A stretch of DNA of 44,771 nucleotides from an uncultured Opitutia bacterium (GTDB lineage Bacteria; Verrucomicrobiota; Verrucomicrobiia; Opitutales; Opitutaceae). Position 1 is the first letter of the stretch, and each line of letters opens with the position of its first letter. Shown piece after piece: positions 18,747 to 27,742 of the stretch. The notes below the pieces were generated by a model. It did no database searches. It saw nothing but the letters and a program-made list of their open reading frames with translations, and was not told the DNA's origin. Location: assembly GCA_903859715.1 (NCBI GenBank), contig CAIONS010000058.1, positions 1 through 44,771 on the forward strand. The letters are read 5' to 3'. Both the position numbers and the translations under genes were made by a program.

Positions 18747-18814
18747 TCCGGCCCGCTACCACGCGGGCCGGACGGATATTTTCTAGGAAAATTCTTCCAT
18801 GCGGGAAATATCCG
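18747..18814 (+). promoter_or_regulatory. Two consecutive hairpins in the leuB leader
   Basis: TCCGGCCCGC (18747-18756) and GCGGGCCGGA (18763-18772) form a perfect 10-bp stem with a 6-nt loop. Directly after it, CGGATATTTTC (18773-18783) can pair with GAAATATCCG (18805-18814) with one bulged T. The pair ends 19 bp before the leuB ATG. Adjacent hairpins before an amino-acid biosynthesis gene suggest attenuation, but I see no leader peptide rich in Leu codons and no T-run, so another kind of structural control or a dispersed repeat is equally possible. Confidence 0.4.
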
Positions 18815-18833
18815 GGCTAGCTCATTGCCTCTT

Positions 18834-19934
18834 ATGCCGTCGCTCAAGTTCGCCGTCCTCGCTGGAGACTACATCGGGCCCGAAGTGATGTCCGAGGCGC
18901 TCCGCGTGCTCGACGCCGTCGCGCGCCAGGAAAATCTCACGCTCGACTATACCGCCGCGGACGTCGGGGGCGCCGCGATCGACCGCCACGGCAGCGCCCT
19001 GCCCGAGTCCACGATTGCAACCTGCGCCGCCGCCGATGCCATTCTCTTCGGTTCGGTCGGCGGCCCGAAATGGGAAAAACTTCCACCCGCCCAGCAGCCC
19101 GAGCGCGCGGCCCTGCTTCCGCTCCGCAAGCATTTCACGCTCTTCGCCAACATCCGTCCCGGCCTGCTCTATCGTGAGCTGACCGATGCCTCGCCGCTGA
19201 AGACCGCGCGCATTCCCGACGGCATCGATATCGTCTGCATCCGCGAACTCACCGGCGGGGTCTATTTTGGCCAGCCCAAGGCCACCACCACGCTGCCGGA
19301 TGGTGACATCCAGGCCGTCGACACCATGGTCTATCGGAAGAGCGAGATCGAGCGCATCACTGCCACCGCCATCACCGCCGCCCGCTCGCGAAAGGGAAAG
19401 CTCTGCTCCATCGACAAGGCCAACGTCCTCGAGACCTCCGTCCTCTGGCGGAAAACCGTCACCGCCTATGTCGCCCAGCACGCCCCCGAGCTCGCCCTCA
19501 CGCACATGTACGTGGACAACGCCGCCATGCAGCTCGCGCGGGATCCCAACCAGTTCGACGTCTTTGTGACCGAGAACATGTTTGGCGATATCCTCTCCGA
19601 CGAGATGGCCGTCATCTGCGGCTCGCTCGGCATGCTGTCCTCCGCCTCGCTCGGCGCTTCAAAGAATTCCTGTGGCCTGCCCTTCGGCCTGTACGAGCCT
19701 GCCGGCGGCACCGCGCCCGACCTCGCCGGCAAGGACCTGGCCAATCCCTGCGCCCAAATCCTCTCCGCCGCGCTGATGCTCCGTTACAGCTTTGGATTGG
19801 AAAAACCCGCCGCCCGCATCGAAGCCGCCGTCAAGCAGGCGGTCGTCTCCGGCACCCGCACCGCCGACATTGCCTTCGGCGGCAAGTCCATCGGCACCCG
19901 CGCGATGGCCGACGCCGTCATTGCCCATCTCTGA
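18834..19934 (+). CDS. leuB: 3-isopropylmalate dehydrogenase
   Basis: Oxidises and decarboxylates 3-isopropylmalate with NAD+ in leucine synthesis; cytosolic, 366 residues. Family features are [13 protein letters not shown], the substrate loop [29 protein letters not shown], the Lys of [37 protein letters not shown], the metal-binding [19 protein letters not shown], and [20 protein letters not shown]. The usual GDGIGPEV near the N-terminus reads GDYIGPEV here, an unusual replacement in a very conserved loop. The frame extends to 18549, but ATG 18834 ([12 protein letters not shown]) is the family-like start. The gene is convergent with the hybrid kinase, 15 bp away. Confidence 0.96.
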   Translation: MPSLKFAVLAGDYIGPEVMSEALRVLDAVARQENLTLDYTAADVGGAAIDRHGSALPESTIATCAAADAILFGSVGGPKWEKLPPAQQPERAALLPLRKHFTLFANIRPGLLYRELTDASPLKTARIPDGIDIVCIRELTGGVYFGQPKATTTLPDGDIQAVDTMVYRKSEIERITATAITAARSRKGKLCSIDKANVLETSVLWRKTVTAYVAQHAPELALTHMYVDNAAMQLARDPNQFDVFVTENMFGDILSDEMAVICGSLGMLSSASLGASKNSCGLPFGLYEPAGGTAPDLAGKDLANPCAQILSAALMLRYSFGLEKPAARIEAAVKQAVVSGTRTADIAFGGKSIGTRAMADAVIAHL

Positions 19935-19949
19935 GTCGAAACAATCCCA

Positions 19950-22900
19950 TCAGCCTGCCAGCGCATCGTGGACGGCCTGCAGGATTTGATCCGCCGTATA
20001 GGGCTTGTCCAGGAACGCGCTGACCCCCAGCGAGGTCAGTTCCATCACGCGGGCCCCCATTTGCTCCCGGCTCAGGATTCCGCTCGAGACGATGATCTTT
20101 AGCTTGGGGTTCATTTGCCGGAGAACCCGGATCATGGTCACGCCGTCCAGGTTCGGCATGTCGAGATCCGTGATGACGAGTTTGATTTCAGCCAGGGACA
20201 TCGCGTAGCGCGAGGTGCCTTTGACTCCATCATCGGCCGTAATCACCCGGTAGCCGTGTTGAATCAAGGTTCCGCTGACGACATCCCGGATGTTTTCCTC
20301 GTCATCGACCACTAGCAATAATTCGCCATGCCCCGGGGGAGGGGCCATGGTCCGGACTATAGGCACCGGCGTCTCGGTCTTGGACGCAGCCGGAAAATGG
20401 ACATGGAAAACGCTGCCTTTGCCAAGCTCGCTGTTCAGGGTCACGAATCCGCCGTGGCTCTTTACCAGCCCAAGCACGGTGGCCAGGCCCAAGCCCGTCC
20501 CCTTGCCGATTTCCTTGGTCGTGAAGAAGGGGTCGAAAATCTTGTCGATGACCTCCGGCGTCATCCCGGTTCCGGTATCGGCCACGCTGAGCTGGACGTA
20601 CTCACCTGCCTTGGCTCCGGGTGTCAACGTCGCTGAATCCGCCTCATAATGCACATTCGCCGCTGTCATGGTCAGCGTTCCTCCCTGAGGCATCGCATCG
20701 CGCGCATTCACGCACAGGTTGAGCAGCACCTGGTGCACCTGAGTCGCGTCGCCCAAAATTGGGCCGACGTCATTGGCCACCTCCGTCGCCAGTGTGATAT
20801 TCTTGGGAAACGTCTGCTGTGCAATCGTCACCATTTCCCCGATGATCGACCCGACCGACAGCATCTGCTTTTCGCCCTCGGCGCCGCGGCCAAAGGTCAG
20901 AAGCTGGCGGACAAGTTGAGCGCCGCGCTGGGCGCTGGACTCGACTGTGACCAGCATTTTTTCGATGGCGGCCGGCGACTTGCTCATCCGGATGAGCGGA
21001 GCCGCCATCATGATAGGGGCGAGAATGTTGTTGAGATCATGCGCGATCCCGCTGGCCAGGGTTCCGATCGATTCCAGTCGCTGGGCGCGGAAGAATTGAG
21101 CCTCAAGCTGCTTTTTCTCGGTGATGTCCTGGGCGACGCCTGCGATCCGAAATACCAATCCGGCTGCGTCCCGCACCGGGAAGGCCCGGTCGTGGATCCA
21201 TCGCACCGATCCATCCGGACGACTGATCCGATAGGTTTCATTATAGGCTCCTTCAGCCTGCTTGTCCTTCATGGCGGCCAGAATCCGGTCGCGGTCCTCG
21301 GGATAGAGCGCCTCGGCCCATTGGAGCGGCGTCCGATAGAGACTCTGGCAGGTCCGGCCCCAGATTTTTTCGTAGGCCGGACTGATGTAGAGCATGGTAT
21401 TTTTCGCCGGGTCGGTGAGCCAGAAAACCTCATCAATATTCTCGGTCAGCTGCCGGAAGCGTTCCTCGCTGTCTCGCAGGCTCGCCTGCGCTTCGTTCCG
21501 CTCCGTGACATCGCGGATCATGCCGAGCAAGTTGCCTCCGGGCATTATCGTCGCGATGACCTCCGCCGCGAAGACCGACCCGTCCTTGCGCCGGAACTTC
21601 CATTCCCGATGGTAGTCGGCCCCGGCTTTGATCGCGTTCAATGCGGGCGCAATATGCAGTGTCTCCATTTGGACGACGATGTCCTTGGCGTGGAGCCGGA
21701 TCAGCTCCTCCCGCGCGTAACCCAGCATCCGGCATGCGCTCGCATTGGCATCGATGTAGTAGCTTTCGCCATCCGCGATAACAATGCCATCGGGGGCGTA
21801 GTCGAAGAGTGTGCGATACTGCGCCTCGCTGGCATGCCTGGCCTCCTCCGCCTGCTTTCGATCCGTGATGTCCGTCACCACCACGACGACCAGTGACACG
21901 ATATCGTCCACTTTGGTTGGCTCGTACCTAACGGTATAGTAGTGCGACCCGACTGCAGCAGGCCGGCTCAGTTCATACGTCACACGCTCACCGGCAAATG
22001 CCTGGTCGAGGCGCGGTTTGATCTGTTCGTAAAGCGGAGCCAGTACATCGGCCACGCGGAGGCCGATAATCTCCGGCGAAGCCAGGCCAAGGATCTCGGC
22101 GTAGGTGGCATTGGCGAAAGTGTAGCGCCGCTCCCGGTCGATCATGACGAGGCCGACACGGGCGTTGTCCGTGACCATCTGCAGGCGTTCCTCGCTGGCG
22201 CGCAGTCTCTGCTCGGCGTCCCGGCGCAACTGGTCACGCGCAAGGTTGTCGAGTCCGAACGAAATATCGCCGGCCGCCTCCTCCAGCAGGGCGATTTCCC
22301 TGTCTCGGAAGAAATCCGTTTCGTCGGCGTAAACATTGATTGAACCGCAAACAAGGCCTTGCTGCCGGATCGGCAGGACTGCCAATGCCCGGTAACCTGC
22401 GCGCTCTGCCGCTTTGCGCCAAGGCCCGGTGCGCGGGTCGCTCGCGAAATCGTTGCACACCGAAGTCCGGCCCTCGCGGATGGCCATGCCGATGGGCCCC
22501 CGGCCTTCCGGTTGGTCATCCGCGCTGACGGCCGCTTCCGCGATGTAATTCGTCACATCACCCGATTGGCCGGCTGCGTGGATCGCGCGCGTAACCGGAT
22601 CAACCAGTCCAATCCAAGCCATTCGGAATCCTCCATGCTCCACCAACGCCCGGCAGACCTTGGTGAAAAGCTCTGCTCGCTCACGCGTTACCACGATGGC
22701 TTGGTTGACCTGGCTCAGTGCCGCGTAAAGCCGGGTCAGCCGGGCAATCTCGCGTTCATGCGCCTTCTGCGTCGAGATATCGCGAACGATTTTCGAGGCG
22801 CCGATAATTTTTCCCATGGCATCCTTGATCGGCGATATCGTCACGGAGACATCCAGCAATCGGCCGTCCTTCGTTTGCCGCACCGTCTCGAAATTCTGTA

Positions 22901-23525
22901 CCCGCCTGCCCTGTTTGATCTGCGAGAGGATGTGGTTCTCCTCATGCTGACGGTCGGCGGGGATCAGGCGCATGATGGAGGTCCCCACCATTTCACCGGC
23001 CGTATAGCCGAAAATCTTTTCCGCGCCCGTATTCCAGCTGGTGATGATACTGTTGAAATTCTTGCTGATGATGGCGTCGTCCGACGATTGCACAATCGCG
23101 GCCAGCTGGATGGTCGCCGACTCCGCCCACCTTTGCTCCGCGGTGGCAAGGTCGGCGCGACGCCGCGTGCGATGGAGCGCCTCGTTCAGGACGCTGATGA
23201 CCACGCCCGCGAACGCCACGAAGGCCTGCTGCCAGTGTTCGACCGCGGACGCGGCGTGGAAGCTGTAAATCGGCGGGAGCAGATAATAGCTGGCCAGCAG
23301 GTAGGATAATAGTGTCGCGAATAAACCCGGACCCAGTCCGCCGACATAAGCGCTGAGCATGATCGGGATGGTGAAGATCACCAGGGTCGGACGCCCGCTA
23401 AGGGTCGAATCCATGGCGAGGCGCACGCCCAGCGTCACGAAGGTCGATATGACTGCGACCACATATCCCGGCCACCACGGTGCGCGCTCCGCAACGGGAC
23501 GAGTGATTCTTGGTGCGGCAGTCAT
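19950..23525 (-). CDS. Multi-PAS/GAF hybrid sensor histidine kinase
   Basis: A 1191-residue kinase. Residues ~18-115 hold several membrane helices of the DUF4118/KdpD-like type (SAYVGGLGPGLFATLLSYLL). There follow a PAS domain with PAC (~140-260), a GAF domain (~270-440, GFRMAWIGLVDP), a PAS (~450-570), a PAS (~580-700, YAPDGIVIADGESYYIDANA) and a PAS_3-type domain (~710-830). His829 lies in SIGTLASGIAHDLNNILAPI. An ATPase domain (DTGTGMTPEVIDKIFDPFF, GTGLGLATVLGLVKSHGG) precedes a C-terminal receiver with Asp1120 in TDLDMPNLDG. No output partner is adjacent. Signals could include light, redox or small ligands; none can be named from sequence. Confidence 0.93.
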   Translation of the reverse strand: MTAAPRITRPVAERAPWWPGYVVAVISTFVTLGVRLAMDSTLSGRPTLVIFTIPIMLSAYVGGLGPGLFATLLSYLLASYYLLPPIYSFHAASAVEHWQQAFVAFAGVVISVLNEALHRTRRRADLATAEQRWAESATIQLAAIVQSSDDAIISKNFNSIITSWNTGAEKIFGYTAGEMVGTSIMRLIPADRQHEENHILSQIKQGRRVQNFETVRQTKDGRLLDVSVTISPIKDAMGKIIGASKIVRDISTQKAHEREIARLTRLYAALSQVNQAIVVTRERAELFTKVCRALVEHGGFRMAWIGLVDPVTRAIHAAGQSGDVTNYIAEAAVSADDQPEGRGPIGMAIREGRTSVCNDFASDPRTGPWRKAAERAGYRALAVLPIRQQGLVCGSINVYADETDFFRDREIALLEEAAGDISFGLDNLARDQLRRDAEQRLRASEERLQMVTDNARVGLVMIDRERRYTFANATYAEILGLASPEIIGLRVADVLAPLYEQIKPRLDQAFAGERVTYELSRPAAVGSHYYTVRYEPTKVDDIVSLVVVVVTDITDRKQAEEARHASEAQYRTLFDYAPDGIVIADGESYYIDANASACRMLGYAREELIRLHAKDIVVQMETLHIAPALNAIKAGADYHREWKFRRKDGSVFAAEVIATIMPGGNLLGMIRDVTERNEAQASLRDSEERFRQLTENIDEVFWLTDPAKNTMLYISPAYEKIWGRTCQSLYRTPLQWAEALYPEDRDRILAAMKDKQAEGAYNETYRISRPDGSVRWIHDRAFPVRDAAGLVFRIAGVAQDITEKKQLEAQFFRAQRLESIGTLASGIAHDLNNILAPIMMAAPLIRMSKSPAAIEKMLVTVESSAQRGAQLVRQLLTFGRGAEGEKQMLSVGSIIGEMVTIAQQTFPKNITLATEVANDVGPILGDATQVHQVLLNLCVNARDAMPQGGTLTMTAANVHYEADSATLTPGAKAGEYVQLSVADTGTGMTPEVIDKIFDPFFTTKEIGKGTGLGLATVLGLVKSHGGFVTLNSELGKGSVFHVHFPAASKTETPVPIVRTMAPPPGHGELLLVVDDEENIRDVVSGTLIQHGYRVITADDGVKGTSRYAMSLAEIKLVITDLDMPNLDGVTMIRVLRQMNPKLKIIVSSGILSREQMGARVMELTSLGVSAFLDKPYTADQILQAVHDALAG

Positions 23526-23977
23526 GGCAATATCGCCTAGCGCAGGCGCTCGCTCTCAACCACGGGAGGGTTCGAACGGAGCGCGCGGCGGGCACGCGAA
23601 CACTGATGCGGCGTGGCAGTTTGAGCGCCGGTTTCCTTGAGCAACGTTTTGAGTTGCCCGTCAGATGCATAAGGCACTTGGGGCATCGTGGCCTGCTGCG
23701 ACTTGGAATTGTAGCCTAACTTGGCAGCGGCGGGATATTTTCCAACCGCGTTTTCCTCACCTGCTCATTATGTGAAGCAGCCCACGTATATACGATATAT
23801 ATTGGCTGCTTCATCACCAGCGGACGCAACCCCTGTCCGGGCACCTGATTGGAACGAATTTTTACGGTTGCACGAAGGCACCGCGGTTACATGGAAATCG
23901 CGCCGGTTCTCGTCACCCAATTCCCCTCTTGCCTCTCCCTTCGCGCGCCACTGTCCTTTCGTTTTCTGCCTCTGAAA
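23526..23977. other. Intergenic region upstream of alaS
   Basis: About 450 bp between the divergent hybrid kinase and alaS. Open frames here are short and lack family likeness. The segment 23571-23579 (GGTTCGAAC) resembles a tRNA T-loop, but no matching stems surround it. The main structure is the inverted repeat at 23773-23813, described separately. From 23880 to 23977 an open frame runs into alaS, but its sequence is unlike AlaS, so it is taken as untranslated leader. Confidence 0.6.
23773..23813. promoter_or_regulatory. 10-bp inverted repeat with AT-rich spacer upstream of alaS
   Basis: TGAAGCAGCC (23773-23782) and GGCTGCTTCA (23804-23813) are perfect inverted repeats around a 21-nt spacer made largely of alternating T and A. 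The spacer is the most AT-rich stretch nearby. The arrangement could be a dimeric regulator site overlapping a promoter, or an mRNA hairpin, for alaS (165 bp downstream) or the divergent kinase. No regulator can be assigned. Confidence 0.5.
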
Positions 23978-26686
23978 ATGACTTCCGCCGAGATCCGCCA
24001 GTCCTTCCTCGATTTCTTTGCCGCGCACGGCCACACGATCGTGCCCTCGGCCTCGCTCATGCCGACGGCGCCCAACCTGCTGTTCACCAACGCCGGCATG
24101 AACCAGTTCGTGCCGTATTTCCTCGGCGAGCAGGCCGCCCCGTGGAAGCGCGTCACCGACACCCAGAAATGCATCCGCGCCGGCGGCAAGCACAACGACC
24201 TCGAGGATGTCGGCTACGACACCTACCACCACACGCTCTTCGAGATGCTCGGCAACTGGTCCTTCGGCGACTACTTCAAGAAAGACTCGCTCACGTGGGG
24301 CTGGGAACTGCTCACCAAGGTCTGGGGCATCCCACCCAAGCGCCTCTTCGCCACTGTCTACTCGCCCGACAAATCCAAGGGCGACCCCTCGGAATTCGAT
24401 CAGGAAGCCTACGACATCTGGGCGAAGATCTTCACCGACGCCGGTCTCGATCCCAAGGTCCACATCGTCAACGGCAACAAGAAGGACAATTTCTGGATGA
24501 TGGGCGACACCGGCCCCTGCGGCCCGTGCTCCGAGATTCATTTCAACCTCCTCCCATCGAACGACGAGGCGGAAGGCCGCCAGCTCGTCAACTCGTCCTC
24601 CCCGCGCTCCATCGAGATCTGGAACCACGTCTTCATCCAGTTCAACGCGAACGCCGACGGCACCTTTTCCCCACTCGCCGCCAAGCACGTCGACACCGGC
24701 ATGGGCTTCGAACGCGTCGCCGGCATCTACGCGACGACAAATGGATTCAAGGATTTCACCAAGGATCCGTCCAACTACGCGGCCGACATTTTCGCGCCCC
24801 TTTTCAAGAAAGTCGCCGAGCTCTCCGACAAAACCTACACTGCGACGGTTCCCACCAAGCGCGAAGGCCTGAGCGAGCAGGAACAGACAGACATCGCCTT
24901 CCGCGTCCTCGCCGACCATGCGCGCACCATCTCCTGCGCCATCGCCGACAACATTCTCCCCGGCAACGAAGGCCGCAATTACGTTATCCGCCGCATCCTT
25001 CGCCGCGGTATTCTCTACGGAAAAAAGCTCGGTCTGCAGGCAGGTTTCTTCGAGCAGCTCGTGACACCTGTTATCGAATCACTGGGCGCGGTCTTTCCAG
25101 AATTAAAGGAGCGCCAGGACACCATCCGCCGTGTGATTCATGCCGAAGAAGAATCGTTCGGTAGAACATTGGATAGAGGCCTCGTACGGTTTCGAGAACA
25201 GTGCAGTGGCTATGATCACGTAGTCGATGAAGGTAAGCATGAACCAATCAGCCAATTCCCTAGTTATGCGGCCTTCGAACTCTACGACACCTACGGCTTC
25301 CCGCTCGACATGACCCAACTGCTCGCGACCGAGCGCGGGCTCACAGTCGATACTGCCGGATTTGAGGAACTGATGAAACAGCAGCGCGACCGCGCGCGTG
25401 CCGCCCAGAAAAAGGAAATCATCGTCGCCGCCACTGAAGGCGGCGCGGTCGGTGACCAAACACCCACCACCTTCGTCGGCTACACGCCCTCCAACACCGC
25501 CGGCGTCCACGCTAAGCTCGTCGATATCGTCAAGACTGAGAAGGCCACTTTCCTGGTATTCGACCAGACTCCTTTCTACGCCGAACTCGGCGGGCAGGCG
25601 GGCGACTCCGGCACGGCGCTCGTGGACGGCCAGCTCGTCCACCTCATTGACTGCGTGAAGGACAAATCCGGGCGTCACCTGCACAAGGTCGCCGACGGTT
25701 CCCCTGCCGTCACGGTCGGCGCAAAGGCGGAACTCTCAGTCGATCACGTTCGCCGCCGCGCCATCAGCCGCCACCACTCCGCCGCCCATTTGATCCACTG
25801 GGCGCTGCGCAAGACTCTCGGCACACACATCCGCCAGGCCGGTACGTCCAAGACCGCCGACCGCATGCGGTTCGACTTCTCCCACTTCGAGGCTGTCACG
25901 CACGCGCAACTGCTCGAGGTCGAGCGGCTCGTGAACGAGAAGGTGATCGATAACGCCGGCGTGCAGATCTACGAAACCGAGTTCGACAAAAAGCCCGCCG
26001 ACACCCTCGCCTTCTTCGGCGACAAATACGGCAAGATCGTCCGCGTCGTCGACATCGGCGGCTACAGCCGCGAACTCTGCGGCGGCACGCACGTCGCCAC
26101 TACCGGTGAAATCGGCCTTATCAAGCTCACCACTGAGATGGCCGTCGCCGCTGGCGTCCGCCGCATCGAGGCCGTCGCCGGCCAGGCCGCGTTCGACTTC
26201 GTCACCCACCGCGAGGCCGCCCTCGCCGCCGTCAGCGCCCATCTTTCCGCGGGTCCCCTCGACGTCGCCAAAAAGCTGGAGTCACTCCTCACCCACCAGA
26301 AGGAACTCGAAAAGAAACTGAAGGCCTTCGAGTCCAAGGCGTCCGCCGGCCTCGCCGACGAACTCGCCACCCGTGCAACCGAACGCGACGGCCTGAAGTG
26401 GGTCTCCGCAGTCGTGACCGCCGACACCCCCGACGCCCTGCGTTCCCTCGGCAGCCAGGTCCTGCACAAGCTCGGCGACGGCGTCGTGCAACTGGGCACC
26501 TTGCTCGACGGCAAGGTCAGCCTCGTGGCCTATTGCTCGCCCGCCGCGGTCAAGGCCGGCCATCAGGCCGGCAAGCTCATCAGCGGCCTCACCGCCAAAC
26601 TCGGCGGCAAGGGCGGCGGCAAACCTGATTTCGCCATGGGCGGCGGCGGCGACGCCAGCAAGCTGGCCGAGGTCCTGAAGCTATGA
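23978..26686 (+). CDS. alaS: Alanyl-tRNA synthetase
   Basis: Charges tRNA-Ala and edits mischarged Ser/Gly; 902 residues, slightly longer than the E. coli enzyme. The N-terminal catalytic domain starts MTSAEIRQSFLDFFAAHGHT and includes APNLLFTNAGMNQF, KCIRAGGKHNDLEDVG, FEMLGNWSFGDYFKK and DTGPCGPCSEIHF. The editing domain has HHSAAHLIHWALR and CGGTHVATTGEIG. The C-terminal domain ends with the Gly-rich GGKGGGKPDFAMGGGGDASK. The frame extends to 23849, but only ATG 23978 gives the family N-terminus. A stretch at about 25140-25270 (residues ~388-431) is clearly lower in GC and uses codons rare nearby (AGA, ACA, GTA, TTG), yet stays in frame and keeps family motifs on both sides. Confidence 0.96.
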   Translation: MTSAEIRQSFLDFFAAHGHTIVPSASLMPTAPNLLFTNAGMNQFVPYFLGEQAAPWKRVTDTQKCIRAGGKHNDLEDVGYDTYHHTLFEMLGNWSFGDYFKKDSLTWGWELLTKVWGIPPKRLFATVYSPDKSKGDPSEFDQEAYDIWAKIFTDAGLDPKVHIVNGNKKDNFWMMGDTGPCGPCSEIHFNLLPSNDEAEGRQLVNSSSPRSIEIWNHVFIQFNANADGTFSPLAAKHVDTGMGFERVAGIYATTNGFKDFTKDPSNYAADIFAPLFKKVAELSDKTYTATVPTKREGLSEQEQTDIAFRVLADHARTISCAIADNILPGNEGRNYVIRRILRRGILYGKKLGLQAGFFEQLVTPVIESLGAVFPELKERQDTIRRVIHAEEESFGRTLDRGLVRFREQCSGYDHVVDEGKHEPISQFPSYAAFELYDTYGFPLDMTQLLATERGLTVDTAGFEELMKQQRDRARAAQKKEIIVAATEGGAVGDQTPTTFVGYTPSNTAGVHAKLVDIVKTEKATFLVFDQTPFYAELGGQAGDSGTALVDGQLVHLIDCVKDKSGRHLHKVADGSPAVTVGAKAELSVDHVRRRAISRHHSAAHLIHWALRKTLGTHIRQAGTSKTADRMRFDFSHFEAVTHAQLLEVERLVNEKVIDNAGVQIYETEFDKKPADTLAFFGDKYGKIVRVVDIGGYSRELCGGTHVATTGEIGLIKLTTEMAVAAGVRRIEAVAGQAAFDFVTHREAALAAVSAHLSAGPLDVAKKLESLLTHQKELEKKLKAFESKASAGLADELATRATERDGLKWVSAVVTADTPDALRSLGSQVLHKLGDGVVQLGTLLDGKVSLVAYCSPAAVKAGHQAGKLISGLTAKLGGKGGGKPDFAMGGGGDASKLAEVLKL

Positions 26687-26693
26687 GGCGTGC

Positions 26694-26727
26694 AGCCATT
26701 TGGCATTACTAATAATGCCATTTGGCT
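26694..26727. promoter_or_regulatory. Palindromic operator upstream of the Xre/RES pair
   Basis: A 34-bp imperfect palindrome with GGCATTA (26702-26708) facing TAATGCC (26713-26719), flanked by two direct copies of GCCATTTGGC (26695-26704 and 26717-26726). It starts eight bases after the alaS stop and lies about 43 bp before the antitoxin ATG. AT content is higher than around it. Its position and symmetry fit autoregulation by the Xre-type antitoxin; binding is inferred. Confidence 0.75.
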
Positions 26728-26769
26728 GATAGCTCTTGCGCGGAAGCGCTGGACCACTAAGGTGCCCAC

Positions 26770-27186
26770 ATGAAAGCCCGCAAACCGAAGGTCACGACCT
26801 ACGACCAGATCCAGGACAACCATGCCACGGCGCAAAAGGTCGAGGAAGGGCTGCCCGTCATGGAGGTCGTGCAGTTCGCCAAGCAGGCGGGCTTCACCAA
26901 TGAAGAGCTGGCCCGGCTCATCCATATCCCGTCCCGCACCTACGCCCGCCGCATTGCCGGCAAATCCCGGCTCAAGGTGGCCGAGGGTGAGCGGGCCACC
27001 CGGTTGATGCGCCTGTTCGACCGCGCGAAGGATGTCTTCGGCACCGATGAAAACACCCGCGGCTGGTTCAATGCCAAAATCCTGGCCCTGGGCTGGAAGA
27101 CCCCGCTGGAGTATGCCCAGACCGAGCCCGGGGCCCGCGAGGTCGAGAACATCATCGGCCGGATCGAGCACGGCGTGTATTCGTGA
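26770..27186 (+). CDS. Xre/MbcA/ParS-type antitoxin
   Basis: A 138-residue antitoxin. The N-terminal half carries a helix-turn-helix, with FTNEELARLIHIPSRTYARR as the core. The C-terminal half matches the DUF2384 toxin-binding domain: ERATRLMRLFDRAKDVFGTD, then RGWFNAKILALGWKTPLEYA and the end AREVENIIGRIEHGVYS. Family knowledge: these antitoxins occlude the active site of RES-domain toxins and repress their own promoter. The stop overlaps the toxin's GTG start as GTGA, ensuring translation of antitoxin first. A matching palindrome lies upstream. Confidence 0.92.
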   Translation: MKARKPKVTTYDQIQDNHATAQKVEEGLPVMEVVQFAKQAGFTNEELARLIHIPSRTYARRIAGKSRLKVAEGERATRLMRLFDRAKDVFGTDENTRGWFNAKILALGWKTPLEYAQTEPGAREVENIIGRIEHGVYS

Positions 27187-27650
27187 GCTCGCTGCCGGTC
27201 TGGCGGCTTTGCGCCGCCACGTATGGGGCCACGGCCTATTCCGGCGAAGGCGCCGACCTGTTCGGCGGCCGTTGGTCTCCGCCTGGCATCCGCGTGGCCT
27301 ATTGCTCGGAATCCCGGGCACTAGCGCTGGTGGAAGTGCTGGCCAATGCGGATGAGCAAGACCGGCTTTTCGCGCGAAAATGGGTCGTGGTCCCGGCAGA
27401 GATCCCAGACGACCTGATTGAACGGCCGCTCCGTTTCCCAGCTGGCTGGAGGAGCTATCCGCATCCACGCGAAACCCATGCTATCGGTTCCGAATGGGCG
27501 AAGAGCCAGCGGAGCGTGGCCCTCCGCGTACCCAGCGCCGTGGTCGCCGGCGAATTCAACTACCTGCTTAATCCGGCTCATCCACACTTCACCAAGGTCA
27601 AAATCGGCGCGCCCGAGCCCTTTGCCTTCGATCCCCGCTTGAAAGCGTAG
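27183..27650 (+). CDS. RES-domain toxin (NAD+-degrading)
   Basis: A 155-residue RES-family toxin. Characterised relatives (MbcT, Res) deplete cellular NAD+. The conserved Arg is in FGGRWSPPGIRVAYCSES, with the conserved Tyr in the same stretch, and RALALVEVLAN carries the Glu. The C-terminal Ser-rich segment RSVALRVPSAVVAGEFNYLL with NPAHPHF matches the family ending. Start GTG 27183 overlaps the antitoxin stop. The frame is intact with all expected motifs, so the pair is probably functional. It lies between two housekeeping genes (alaS and ispH), a common landing place for small accessory modules. Confidence 0.93.
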   Translation: MSSLPVWRLCAATYGATAYSGEGADLFGGRWSPPGIRVAYCSESRALALVEVLANADEQDRLFARKWVVVPAEIPDDLIERPLRFPAGWRSYPHPRETHAIGSEWAKSQRSVALRVPSAVVAGEFNYLLNPAHPHFTKVKIGAPEPFAFDPRLKA

Positions 27651-27742
27651 GCTGCTGGCTTTCGCCTAGTGCGGTAAGGTTAACGCACCGACTCCAAAGC
27701 CGATCCACGCCATCGCCGCCTTCCCCTTGCCGTCCGCCGCCG

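Noticed and set aside
23560-23590. tRNA T-loop-like GGTTCGAAC
   Set aside because: Flanking bases do not form the T-stem or an acceptor stem, and no anticodon arm is visible.
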